A stretch of 64,000 nucleotides of DNA from Phytoseiulus persimilis (lineage: Eukaryota; Arthropoda; Arachnida; Mesostigmata; Phytoseiidae). Below, piece by piece: positions 1 through 10,613 of the stretch; the stretch's first letter is position 1; every line of letters starts with the position of its first letter. Under the pieces are notes generated by a model. It did not search any database, was not told the origin of the DNA, and saw only the letters and a list, made by a program, of their open reading frames with translations. The stretch lies in assembly GCA_037576195.1 (NCBI GenBank), contig CM075102.1, forward strand, positions 14,690,745 to 14,754,744. Direction: 5' to 3'. The translations under genes were made by a program, and so were the position numbers.

Positions 1-1183
1 GAGATAGCCGAATCTCTGAAGGCAGTGTTTCGTGAAAATATAAATCAAACCTCAGAAGGGTCCATTTTGTTCGACGACAATCAGAGTATGGATCTCGACA
101 TGGCGAAAACCATCAATTTAGTTAAACGAGAGACACGGTGCGAGGGCCGATGCCACTGCCGCAGCTCGTTTGACCGGTGCCTCGTTCTTCGCATTTCTCG
201 AATCCCATCCCTCTCTACTTTGAAATATGTAGTTTCTCAGCTGAAGGTCGATACGGGATCGGATTTCAGGCAAGCGATCCGTCGATCGTTAATGCAAGCA
301 GTCCGTGCACGCACCGAACCCTCCGTGATCTTGAATTCACTCGGGCAGGGGAACTTCACGCTCCTGGCCTCCCGAAACCAGGAGGTAAACGGCGATGGGC
401 TCGTCAGCTTGATCCGTAGAAACGAAATTGGCGGAGATCAACATCAGGAGCTCCATCGGAGCGTACCATGGGTCAGAGAGCTGAGCCACGACATCGAAGG
501 GGGGAGGGGGTGATTTCAGGAAGGGAGCAATCGGCGACAAAAAGGTTTCGCAGCGTTGTTTCGTTCCGACGCTGCTGACCAATCTCACGGTAAATCTGCA
601 TTCGCTGTCAATCGGGGCAATCCGAACAATTTCCGTTCGAGGCTCGCCATGAGAAATTTCAGAGAAACTGAATACATTAACGGCCAACCCCTCCTCATCC
701 GCCTGAGACGCGGCCAACAGACCCTATTCGGCTCACCTAGAATTGGTATCCCCTCGTTCGCTCCCTCAGCCCAAGTCGTGCTCCCCACGCTCGAGCACTA
801 GTTGTCAAAGGCAACGCCAAAAGCGGAAATGTGGCCCTTAAATCTCATCACTCCGTAGGCCGGTGAGCAACCGAACGAGCGGAGGGGAGCGAAGCCGTCG
901 GAGGCGTTCGGAGCCTTCCGCTCTGTTCCCAGCGACATCGACAGTCCGCGACGAAAAAATTCATATTGCAGCTCGACCCAGCGGCCCCACCTCGACAGAC
1001 AATGCAGCAGCAGCAGAAGTAAATTCGCTCATCGTCAAGACCTCAGGCGTGAATTACCTTCACTTCGTTTCGCCTGATTTAAATAGCATTCCGAGATGGC
1101 GTGCATTTTAATAACAGTTGTGCGTTGATTGTAGACCTCAGATGGGACCCGATGTTGTTCCGGGAATGCGTTGAACACGCCAG
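1..1183. other. No gene seen
   Basis: Open frames here are short and mutually overlapping, with no strong start context or paired splice sites. A minus-strand donor-like GTGAGC occurs near 732-737, but the frame leading into it is not convincing. I see nothing else to annotate. Confidence 0.5.
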
Positions 1184-1348
1184 ACTCGCTCCTCGCTGAG
1201 CGGGGCGTCCGCCCCTCGAAGGTGGGCGCCGGGCCCCATGCCGGTTCGCTGCAAGCTCCTGGCGATCTGGAATCTCGTCCGAGAACGCCACCTCCTCCAG
1301 ACTTTCGCGAACGGAATCGGAACGCTGGCCGAAGCCGATGGACACAGG
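1184..1348 (+). CDS. Candidate coding exon, product unknown
   Basis: The frame is open from just after a stop at 1172 to a strong splice donor, where CACAGG is followed by GTGAGT at 1349, ending in phase 0. About three quarters of the codons end in G or C, rising to over 80 percent upstream of the internal ATG at 1238. The exon could start at that ATG, with a peptide beginning MPVRCKLLAIWN, or be internal with a weak acceptor at CCAG just before 1184. The ATG context is not strong. The peptide is hydrophobic then charged, with no domain I recognise. A shadow frame in a CpG-rich patch is the main alternative. Confidence 0.33.
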
Positions 1349-3910
1349 GTGAGTCGACCACCCAACCGCACGACGCCTGTGACGAGTCGTGAGCTCTCCT
1401 GGGACTCCGTCCACGGCTCGTCAAAGAACTCGCCCACGAACGCGTGAAGTTCTCATCCTGTGCATCAGGAGTTGAAAATTCCTCAAAACTCGCATCGCCA
1501 GCGGAGTCGACTGTGGCGTTGCGGCAACAGCATCGGAATCGCCGTGGTGGGGTTTCTCTCGAAATATCATCCGAAGAGTGTCACGCTTAACATTTGAACC
1601 CTTGGTCCTCAATCGCGCCTCTCGTTCTCCCTCCGCGCCTACCCGGTGCAGGTTCCGTCTGTCCGCCGCCTGCCCGGCCGCCTGCCTGCCTACCCGCAAG
1701 TCCCGCTGTCTGCTGCTCGCTAAAATGTAGGGTAGGGGTCATTAACAGAGCCATATAGAGCGGGAATTAGCAAAAGTGCTGCGGAGAGAGGCTGCACCAA
1801 CCCTGAAAGTACATCGAATACGAATGATAGGACCATAGACAATGCCATCATTTGCCGGGTTCGTCGCGCCCAGCGGTGCACAGGTTGTCATTAACGGTGC
1901 GGCTTCGAGTTTAAATTCAAAATGGGTGCGGGAACAGATCCCCGTCGTCATCGTCTGTTGCCCCGTCGTCATCGTGTATTGCTCCATCGTCAGCTTCTTC
2001 TGACGGTGCGAGAACCGCAGACAGCGGGCTCAGGAGGAGCAGACAAACACGTAATCGAAGCAAAACATTATACTCTGTGGTCATTCTCCGCGGCTGGTTT
2101 GCGTGCTCTCCGAAAAGCACTCCCCGAACCGCAGCTGCTGTTCCTCAAAGCAAGAGAGAATTAGAACATGGACTCGATCCACCGAAGTCTGCTCCTCAAA
2201 GCAGGTGTGTGGTTCCACACTTGCAAATAATAGCTCGAGGTGTCCAGCCTCGGGTTCTGTGCGGCGCTGGCTCCTCGCCACCACAGGTCGCCGATTCGAG
2301 CGGGGAGGAATCGAAGACGCACGAAAACGGGAGCGGGCCCTTCGTTCCACGCGATCGACGCCTCGTCTACCTGCAAGGCTCGTTCACGAATGCGATGTCC
2401 TAAACTTTCGGCCGGCAGGGGGACAGTCCGGCAATTTAGGGCCATTGAGGAAGTGTTGGTCTACTTTTGATTGCTTGACAAACACCTTTTACCGAGGGAA
2501 AGTGAGGCGGCAGAGGAGTGTGTAAAAGCGTTTGCTTCGCTCGGCTGGATTCGATTCAGGTCCAAGTGACATTCAGGCCTTCTGTTTCTACTCCCGCTCC
2601 CACCGGAGCGGCAGTCGTCGCTATTGCAGCTATCAGAAACAAAATGACACAAATGAGTCGGACGGTCCCGTGCGGTTGGGGCTGCATGTACGACTGTCGC
2701 TCTACTGTAAAGGTGCGTTTGATTGAATCCCTCGCTCGGAGTCGCGCGCAGAGTCGAAGTTCTCTGCTGCCGGATCTCTCTGAGGACGACAGCCGTCATC
2801 TCTGCTGCAGCAGCGGGCGGATTCCTTCCTGGGATCTCCAGTCAGGAGTCGTAGGCTTTGTTCTCGAGGCGCTCTTTGAGACGACGGCGCCAGAGAGCCT
2901 CATTTGAATGATTGGTGTATCGACAATGTGGACGCGGTTCCGAGAAACACGTGTCTTTCCGCACTGATCCAAGACTTATCCGAACTCTCGATAGAGGCGT
3001 ACCGGACCCGAAAATCAATTGTGGATCGATGGGGAACACGTGTTTCAGAGCGAGTTCCACAGGGTGTGAAATACGGAATCCACTCAACAGAACTCCAGAA
3101 TGTTCTCCTTACGTCTACATCAAACGGGGAGATGAATACACGGATGCATGCGCAGAAGGTGGTCAGTGACCACTAGTGCTGTTGTTGCGGCTCCGCTGTA
3201 GCTGCTGGAGTCAGAGAGTCGTCGTGTTAATAATGCATGCTCGCTGTCTGTCTGGATGGTTTCCGTCTCATCAAAATAAAGTTGGTCATTTTCGAAGTGC
3301 TCACACAGCCTCAGTGGGACCGCGTTCTAATGCTCCAACTCATGTCGCCGAGCCGGAACGCGAAATCCTCAGCTACAACCTTGTCAAACCTCCTATCCCG
3401 ATGAAGATGATCTTCATGACAATGATGATGAATCTCCACGACGTTGCTGCTGATCTATGACTATGATGTCATTCAGCTGATGCTGGTGATGATGATCTCC
3501 ACTCAGCTCGGGCCCCGCGATATCGATATTGTCCCATCATAGATGCCTCCCGTCACTGAGAGCATCGCTCCCATGGCTGAAGTTGTTGTTCTCCTCTCCG
3601 CCGGGTCGGGAGGAACTTTCCGAGTGTCGGCCAGACCCCGATGGCAAAAACGACTCTCTCAATAATCTGCAGGCTTCTCAATTTTCATTAACTTAATCGG
3701 ACTCCCCTTCAAGCACAGAAGCAACTTTATATGAAAATGGTCTACTGCTGCCGCCGCGGAGTTCGCTTCAACAGCGGCGGCGGATGGAACGAGGGGACTT
3801 GAACCCTTTGCCGGGATGGCTGCTTGGTCGGACGCTCCGTTCGTTTGTTGGCTGGCTGGTTGAAGCTTTCGTTACTGCCACGGTCACAAAAAGAAAATTA
3901 CCCTCCGAAA
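1349..3910. other. No confident gene
   Basis: A 129-codon plus-strand frame at 2518-2907 has an acceptor-like ACATTCAG near 2575 and a donor-like AAAG/GTGCGT near 2712. A second frame across the same block is equally open, so it is not called. From 3400 to 3505 the sequence is rich in GATGAT and ATGATG triplets. Nothing else stands out. Confidence 0.45.
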
Positions 3911-4105
3911 ATGGCGGCCCCTCCGTCACCTCGTGCCTACAGTCTCCATCGCTACCGCCGACGCCAACGCTGGGACGACGATGAGGAGTTAATATATGCG
4001 CATTGTGTGCGCTGCAACGGAGTTAACCACACGCCCAATAAAAAACTCGGATTGGCTGAAGTTACGGGCCCGTATTTGCAAGTTATTATCATAATTTGCA
4101 AGTAG
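3911..4105 (+). CDS. Candidate small ORF or first exon with optimal start context
   Basis: The start reads AAAATGGCGGCC, an essentially ideal eukaryotic initiation context with A at -3 and G at +4. The frame gives 64 residues to a TAG at 4103. The N-terminal part begins MAAPPSPRAYSLHRYRRR, followed by an acidic run (WDDDEEL), a CVRC pair and a short isoleucine-rich end. Roughly two thirds of the first 25 codons end in G or C and the bias fades after that. The coding part may therefore stop earlier at a donor I cannot place; CAA/GTAGTT near 4100 is one weak option. No family is recognised. Confidence 0.35.
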   Translation: MAAPPSPRAYSLHRYRRRQRWDDDEELIYAHCVRCNGVNHTPNKKLGLAEVTGPYLQVIIIICK

Positions 4106-5688
4106 TTTGCCGCCGTCGTGTCGTTCCTGCTGCTGCTTCGACGGATGCAAGGAAAGACCATCCCGCAGGATTAAGATAAAGCCCTCCCGCGTTAGCGGTG
4201 CGTCTTTTCTCCAGATCACTGCGGTTTTGTCTGGAGTTGGCTGGGCTGTCTATACCTTTCTCTCTGGTCTAGTTGGCGGGTTACTTCCCGTGGAGCTTTG
4301 TGGTGGCGTTGTCGCAACATGCAGGCCCAAGGTGCGCGGTGGAGAAGTTGTTATATTCAGAAAGTAGGCCGGTGTATTCAAGTGTGAGCGAGTATATCTC
4401 CTTCAAAACGAGAAACAATCCATCATACGAGCGTGGTTGTCGCATGCCCGACGCCGGTGAAGGATGTACCTGTTGGGAGGTTTAGACACAAAAGTTGCTG
4501 CGGCTCAGGGATCAAGCCGTCGAGAGATTAGAAACTCAGGCATAATTCCTCACATACTGACGAACGCGTCACGAGCGCGCGCACGGGACATCAACGTTCC
4601 GTGGATTTGCAGATCCTCGACGTAGCAGTTGGAATATGCGAGACACTCCTTCAATTGCGACCAGTCCGTGTGCACACCGACTCATTTGCGCGCAATAATC
4701 CTTGAAGGGATCGCGGCTTGGGACGCTGCCGCGAACAAGCCATTCCAGACGTTGCACATTATTGAAAATTTGCCACGAGCGGTTTGCTCAGGCAGTTGTC
4801 GTTGTTATTGTTGCTGTTGTTGCTCGAAACTGGTAAGTTATTAGCAACTTCCCACACAGCCTGTCTCCGAGCTCCCCTGCAAGCCGATGCACGAGCGAGC
4901 CGGAGCCGCCCGACAACAGGCACAAATTTCAAGCTGCGGCGGGACGCTTCTATTTGCATGATCATAGGCGACGCAACAACTCATCTCGAGCAACCCTCGT
5001 CGACGGATCCTTCTCGGCGTGGAGCGGGGTACGGTTAGCTGACCGAGTACCCCTCGGGAATCCGGAGCGGGGGGCTTCCGAGCAACGAGTCTGAACTTCT
5101 ACATGCGATCGAGAGAAAATACCGGCCTAGTTTTCATTCTGCTGGCGAACGTTTCAATCCGGAATGGTTCCTCGCGCGAGGACCGAGAGTACGATGGGGA
5201 TGCGAGCTCTGACACCTAACTCTCTCCGTTTTGTCCGGATCCGAGCCGGAGGACTAACCTGGTGGCATTCTGTCCCGATATCACCGGGTCTCGCGAGGAG
5301 TCGGTAACGCGTTCGTGGGCCAATGGTAAACATATCAATGTGGCGCTATTTGCTTATGCTGTTGTAAGATTCTCGGGCGAGTTCTCGGCAATGTAAATTC
5401 GCACCGGTCCCCTGGCGCGCAAGCGTACGTGCGCGTGCCGACGAACGCGTGGCAGTATGATCCGCTTTTTGATGCCGCAGGTGGTGCAGGTGGGTGGCTG
5501 CATATCAATGGGAGGCGTCGTAGATTCAATTACAATTTGAATGAATGCTCTCGAAGGTGGGCGTCCAACGTCGTCGTGCGAGCGGAGCAGGCAAGTTAGC
5601 ACAGGAATGTCCCGCCACAGGCTATAATTATTTAGACGAACGAGTTATCATAATAATGACAGAGACAACACCAATCAAAACACTTCAG
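4106..5688. other. No confident gene; weak exon-like frames
   Basis: A GTT/GCT-rich run at about 4796-4825 leads directly into a good donor, CTG/GTAAGT at 4833. The frame entering it (from about 4629) has no convincing acceptor. At 5331-5599 the plus strand is open for about 88 codons with strong G/C third-position bias near 5395-5470, but the minus strand is open across the same bases. Neither is called. Confidence 0.4.
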
Positions 5689-5898
5689 GTTTTAGCGGAA
5701 CCAGGGCCGGTTGCGTACGCGCTCGACTCTCGCATTTTTCTGTTCGATCTCAAGCAGCGACGTCTGATCAATCTCGGCGTTAACGCGGTGGAAGGCAACA
5801 AAGCCAATGCAACATGTTCCACTTCGGGCCAGGCTTCGGTGCGACGCCAGTCATCGCTGCACGTCGGCGGCTCGGACAACGATTTGGAGGTTCACTGA
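5689..5898 (+). CDS. Candidate terminal exon, product unknown
   Basis: The acceptor CACTTCAG precedes 5689 and the frame continues in phase 0 to TGA at 5896, giving 70 residues. The same frame is open further upstream from an ATG at 5659, so a single-exon reading from that ATG is also possible. About 64 percent of codons end in G or C, evenly along the exon. The peptide has a mixed hydrophobic/basic stretch around FLFDLKQRRLINLG. Its C-terminal tail is serine-rich and contains RRQSS, the kind of site basophilic kinases phosphorylate, and it ends DNDLEVH. No domain is recognised. No AATAAA is visible close downstream, which weakens a 3'-terminal assignment. Confidence 0.37.
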   Translation, partial: VLAEPGPVAYALDSRIFLFDLKQRRLINLGVNAVEGNKANATCSTSGQASVRRQSSLHVGGSDNDLEVH

Positions 5899-7728
5899 GG
5901 GAATCGATCGCGAGAATACCATCACTCAGTTCGGAACTGAAAACTCGAACTCAAACGGGCCGGGAGTGAATAGAATGACAAATTGAATTCGGAGCTCAAT
6001 CCGCGCAGCTGCTCTGGATTCAATCGATCCCGTTTAACAGGACCGCCGATCTCTGCCTTTGCTGGTTGCTTTCGACAAGTCTCTGTGAATCGAGAATGAC
6101 GACACTGCGAACATGCGGATTCCCGTATGCCGCTTCCCCCTTCGCCTGTGCGTTCGTTTATCCGTTTGGGTCCATCGAAGTGGTCGGCACGGCCTCGCGC
6201 ATTTCAGTTAGCGTTCCTGCAGGAGCGCCTGCTAGACCAACAGGATCAGGAAATGATGGAGCCTGTGTTTGCATTGCTCTCAGCTCACGCCAGATCAAAA
6301 ATGCAACGAACAAATTCGACCAAACAATTCCATTATGATAACGTCATTCCCCCGGTGGGAGAATTTGAGTACTGGCAGGAAATCGAGACAGGTGCTAGCT
6401 CGGATCGACCATCGAAAGTCGGAGGAGAACTGAATTGCCCGCGATGTCCGCACGAACGGAGCCAGAACCCGGCGGCGTTCACTCCAAAATGTCACGTTTC
6501 CTGCCAAAACGTCAACCTTCGTCTCGATCAACCATCCTCTGTGTCCAACAGCTGATTCATCCGATTGATAGTCAGCTGAGCGCGTCATGACTTGCAGACA
6601 TCAGCGTTGTTCGTTTTACTACTTTTCCTGGCTCTTTCGGATCCCAAAACTGATTGACGTCTCTGTCAAAGCAGAACTGCGAGCTGGCCATCGGAGCAAC
6701 TTTGACAAAACGTTCGCATTCCACTGTGTGTCAGAAACGGAACCGAGCGAGATGGATGGATGTTGAGCATTTCACGTCAAGAAGCTCTTTGTCATTCCAG
6801 CGCGCTGCGCGGACTTTCTGAACAGTTCCGGAGTATTCTCTCCGCACTCTTCTTTGTGCGTGCATTTATGGTGCGGAGGATGATGAAGTGCATGAAATTG
6901 AATCGTCACAGAGATCGATCCACTCCGTGGAGGCGTTTGCTGCAGAACGGGACAACCCACCTTGGTCAGACGCTGGCGCCTACAACTCCAGAGCGAGTCC
7001 GGTCCTGAAAACGAGAGAGAGACTGAGTCGGAGTAGAAAAAAAGACGAAAGAAGCAGTACGATCCACTCAATAATGAACGCCTATCGGTTTGATCGCGTG
7101 GCACTGCCGCCACACCGCTCGCGAGACCGACCAGCAGCTCTGTTGGGAGAAACAGCGAGGAATTCCCGGTGAATAAATAACGGAGACGACCGCTGCCGTA
7201 GCGGCCGCCGCTGCAGGTGAACTTCGTGAAATTAAAATCAACAACGGCAGCAACATCCTACAACAAGCAGGCGAACGGGGAACGAGCGACTGGCAAGAGA
7301 GTGAGAGACCGCATCCCACAAAGCAAACCACACCCAAAAGCTGACACACACCGCTCACTCAACTGGAAAGCTTCTCTCATCGCCTAAGCCTCAACTCGGG
7401 TCGAATCGCTCCGGTTGAACGCAGTGCTCAGCGAAACTTATTGAAACCTCACAGAGTAAACGACAATCGAACGAACGAGCGAGAAAGCTCTCCTCTATAA
7501 TTCCGAATCGCTCTCATCGGCGTGGATCCCGCGACGATGAACTCTATCTCTACCATCCTCTGCTCGATCGGGTTGGGATCGCGGATGAGCCGGATTGACT
7601 CGGAAACGGACCGAAACCGTACACGGCCCCGAGTTCTCCTTTAGTGCCTGTTTGAGGAAGCTCGCTGCCACCACCCGAGTGGTCTTACTTTAATTTTGGC
7701 CCCTCATCGGGACGATCTGCATCTGAGC
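5899..7728. other. No gene seen
   Basis: Frames of 80-140 codons occur on both strands at 6060-6590 and 6770-7360, but none has a good start, paired splice sites or codon bias. AATAAA occurs at 7163-7168 on the plus strand with no coding sequence to attach it to. Confidence 0.5.
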
Positions 7729-7905
7729 ATGGAGCTCGATGCTGCGGTCCAAATTGACCGGGCCGATGGTTCTTCTTCCTCGCGGCCGCAACTCATTCTC
7801 CTGCTGATCCTGCAATCCTTGGCAGTTCTCGTGTCTGTGTTGCTGCTGCTGAGAGCGACATTAAGCTCACACGCTCAAGTTCCTCTTTCAGGATACGGGA
7901 CATAA
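7729..7905 (+). CDS. Candidate type II membrane-anchor ORF or first exon
   Basis: The ATG sits in a strong context (GAGCATGG, A at -3 and G at +4). The 58-residue frame starts with about 20 polar, acidic residues (MELDAAVQIDRADG), then a four-serine run and SRPQ. A hydrophobic segment of about 24 leucine/valine-rich residues (roughly residues 22-45) and a short polar tail follow. This is the layout of a type II signal anchor with a cytosolic N-terminus. The stop at 7903 may be an intron read-through, since no clear donor was found and the open tail is short. The lumenal domain, if any, would lie in a later exon I could not identify. Confidence 0.36.
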   Translation: MELDAAVQIDRADGSSSSRPQLILLLILQSLAVLVSVLLLLRATLSSHAQVPLSGYGT

Positions 7906-8046
7906 CCAGCAAGTGAATCTGGCAGAATGGCAAAAATTCAACCATAACTCACGGCTTGCTTGCTGGCTGCAGGAAAGTGTCGCTCTCCGAGGCTCGATGT
8001 GAGTCCAGGTGAGCGTCTGCTTAACCACCAAGCGCAGGCAGACCGG

Positions 8047-8060
8047 CCGGCCCGCCTGCC
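8047..8060. repeat. 14-bp GC-rich motif, inverted copy at 57732-57745
   Basis: The 14 bases CCGGCCCGCCTGCC here are the exact reverse complement of 57732-57745, and the match continues for a few bases with one mismatch. A related GCCT/GCCC-rich stretch occurs near 1655-1695. The motifs are low-complexity, so they may have arisen independently. Confidence 0.6.
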
Positions 8061-8081
8061 TGCCGGTGAGCGGGGACACAA

Positions 8082-8095
8082 GGGGGGGGGGGGGG
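8082..8095 (+). repeat. Poly-G run, 14 bases
   Basis: An uninterrupted run of 14 G on the plus strand, the longest G homopolymer in the window. It is flanked by ACACAA and CAAGC. Runs this long can form G-quadruplex structures and are often length-variable. Confidence 0.95.
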
Positions 8096-8784
8096 CAAGC
8101 AGACGAACAAGTCAACCGAACGAATAGACTAACCTCCACACTGCTTGAGTCAGCGAAATTTAATGACTCCACACCGTTATATGATGTGCTGAGTCTGAGC
8201 GAGGCTGACCCGGAACCTTTCGAAACTCACAGCTCGAAAATGCTGCCGAAAAATCCCCGAGATTATCGGTGCTGGTCCGGGCGAGTTCCTTGCTCCGGCC
8301 TCAAAGAAACAGTCGAAGATTCCGTGCGCTTTCTGAGCGAAATATTACAACAGAAACGTTTAAGGGCCGGAGAGCTTGCGTCCCCATGTGCACATCGGCC
8401 TTCGTAGCCGCTGGGGAGCTCAGAGAGGAACCGGCCACTAAAAACTTGATTCAAGTCGGCTTATCGAGGAGGATGAGGGGAAGGCGACTCGAGCGGAACT
8501 TGCTGGATTTCCTGGATCGCATGATCCTCCTGTTTGGAGGTATTTTCGATTTCCGTGGTGACTGATTCGGACTCCAAGAACGGTCTCGTTGATTGGACGT
8601 TTCCTTCATGAATACGCGGAAAGAGTCAGTCGACTCATTTCAATATGTATTAGGGTCAGCACTCTTTTCCGCCATAGGACGTCGACTCTTGATGTAGAAC
8701 GGTGTGACTTACACGTTTTGGAGAATCGATAAAGCGGTAGTGGATATCATCGTAAGACGCAATATCCTGGAACGACGTTCTCAC

Positions 8785-8919
8785 CTACAGCACTCAAGCA
8801 AAACCAATTGAAATGGCGTTTCTGGCCGTCTCTTTCGATGTTCCACACAGCCGTCGGATATCCGAAGCGTACGAACATTGTTATGTCAGATCTCCCGGCT
8901 GGCGCCCCGACATTCGACG
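8785..8919 (-). CDS. Candidate internal exon, product unknown
   Basis: On the minus strand a pyrimidine-rich acceptor (GCGCGTCTTCTTCTAG) is followed by 135 bases and a strong donor, TGTAG/GTGAGAACG. The frame (2 bases, 44 codons, 1 base) is open throughout and 57 percent of its codons end in G or C. It contains an in-frame ATG with A at -3 (peptide MFVRFGYPTAVWNIERDG), so it could also be a first coding exon. The encoded stretch is rich in aromatic residues and ends FNWFCLSAV. No family is recognised and no partner exon could be assigned in the 9-10 kb region. Confidence 0.36.
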
Positions 8920-9477
8920 CTAGAAGAAGACGCGCCCGGCTCAGGCGACGAAAAGTTCCTCTCCGTTTCAATGGAAGCCTTGGACTGACGCATAGCGGAG
9001 CGAATGACGCGTGGATTGAGGTGCAAAGCGAGGAAGAATTACGTGCGAACGAATCAAAAGCCGAGCAGGCCGCTGGCACCGAGAGACGAAGGGAGTGTTC
9101 GCGCGTAGATTTACGGCGTGGAATGAATCAACTTTTGAAGAAAAACCCGCCGCCAGAGACAGAAGAGCGGAGAGGAGAGATTCGGCGGAAAAATTAACAA
9201 AAAAGAAATAGAAAGCCACTGCCGACACAGTACTGCACAGTTCGACGACGCACCGAGAGCTCCGATCAGGACCACGGCCGCCTACTTCAGAAGCAAATCG
9301 AAGATTTACTGACGAACACCCACGGCTCTCTGCGACGCCTGAGACGTGAAATCCATTTCAAATGCTGTTCGCCGCTATGACTCAAGAGAACCTCCGGCCA
9401 TAGATATTTCCCCGGATTCACGACTTCTGGTCTGAATCAAAGGGGAAAAACGATGCAGCCAATCGGTGAGGTATCGT
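8920..9477. other. No gene seen
   Basis: Open frames continue from the neighbouring candidate exon, but nothing has independent support. The sequence near 9120-9215 is adenine-rich. Confidence 0.5.
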
Positions 9478-9720
9478 TTATCTCGACAACACGTCAGTCT
9501 TCCCAACTTTGTTTGCTGAAGACCGGGTCAAGCCCGATTTTCCAGCGCGGGCGAAACCATATTTCAGATCTGAGTCGATGCGGAACGGTCGTGCTGCGTC
9601 CAATATCGTGTCGGCGTAGATCACGGGTTGATTGTCTTCAGATTTCCTTCCTTGACGACGCCGGGGTTTCATCCGATGTTCAACATGAATCAGCGACTTT
9701 CGCTCACGTGGCTGTTCCAT
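9478..9720 (-). CDS. Candidate small ORF, 80 codons
   Basis: The minus-strand ATG has a strong context (AGAGAATGG). The frame gives 80 residues, very basic at the N-terminus (MEQPRERKS, then MKPRRRQGRK), with a more mixed middle (VIYADTILDAARPF) and a lysine/arginine-rich end. A donor-like C/GTGAGC lies just after the fourth codon, so the ATG could instead belong to a short first exon. Third-position bias is weak. No domain is recognised and there is no signal peptide. Confidence 0.28.
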   Translation of the reverse strand: MEQPRERKSLIHVEHRMKPRRRQGRKSEDNQPVIYADTILDAARPFRIDSDLKYGFARAGKSGLTRSSANKVGKTDVLSR

Positions 9721-10551
9721 TCTCTCTCGGAGAAAATTAATTTAAAGTCAAGCACGGCCATTAATTCAGACTCTCACACCTTGTCTCAAGTCGGGTGGGT
9801 CGTATTCTGGCACTCTTCAATTACTTCTACTCCTCTCACCGCGATCGTCAACAGAGCCGAACATCGTGCGAGCAGAGTCATCTCCTCGGCTTTTGAATGG
9901 ATTCTGGAACACGCGCTTCCCAAACCGGACAGTGAGCTGACGAAAGACTCCACGAAAGTATTCCAGTTGAGAAAACCTCTTGCTCCCAGCATTCCTCAGC
10001 CCTCCGCCACTGAACTCATTCCGGGAGCCTCGGATCTCCATCCAGAGCCACGTGAGCGCGACTCCTTAATTCGGAGCTGTCGGAAACCCAGTCTAGAAAA
10101 CTGATTGTTGGTCGGGAAGGAAGAGGAGCACGGCTCCCAATTGACGGTCCCGCCGTACCCGAACATTTTCGTCGGCCAAGTGGGTAACCTAACTCCATGC
10201 GAGAACATCTCTCATTGCGTTTCAGTCGGTTTTGTTTCCGACATCCAAATTCGAAGGAGTTGAAAGAGGGATGAAGGTTGTACTGTCTTGAGTCTACGAC
10301 TGATGTGAGAACGCCGAAAGCGATTTCAGCGCGAGAGGGGAAAGAAGAATTTCAACAGCGAGAATACGTAGAGAAACGAAGACTTATTTCGCGATTTTTC
10401 ACGCGAACAAACGAGGGCCGGTAGCGTTCGCACTGAAAAGGGAGTGTGCATGCCCGGCAAGCGCGCTCGCGTGTGTGTGCGAGAGCTCTTTTGACGTATA
10501 TTTACTCCAATGATTTCACTTCACCGGCTTCAGCAATGCAGCGTGGCCTAA
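9721..10551. other. No confident gene; small exon-like segment
   Basis: On the minus strand 9903-9840 lies between an acceptor (GTGTTCCAG) and a donor (GCG/GTGAGAG) and is open in two frames, so it could be a 64-base exon. An alternative reading gives a hydrophobic start, MTLLARCSALLTIA. Near 10441-10485 there is a purine/pyrimidine alternation (GCGCGC, GTGTGTGTG). Confidence 0.4.
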
Positions 10552-10613
10552 TATAAATTACACACAGACGCACACCAACAGCCGATAAAGCGGCCGGCAG
10601 CTTCAGCAACCAG
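10552..10613 (+). promoter_or_regulatory. Possible TATA promoter with short non-coding first exon
   Basis: TATAAATT at 10552-10559 is followed about 55 bases later by a near-consensus splice donor, AACCAG/GTAAGG at 10614. Transcription from a TATA box usually begins about 30 bases downstream, here around 10580, which would leave a non-coding first exon of about 30 bases. TGACG, a CRE-like half site, and a second TATA-like ATATTTA lie at about 10492-10505. No coding exon downstream can be linked to it with confidence. Confidence 0.25.

Larger units (their letters stand above)
7906..8784. other. No confident gene
   Basis: The stretch holds two donor-like sites close together (GTGAGT and GTGAGC at about 7998-8010) behind a CTGCAG acceptor-like site, a GC-rich CCGG/GCCT patch and a run of 14 G. 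A 98-codon frame at 8269-8565 starts with TTG and has no splice support. Confidence 0.45.
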
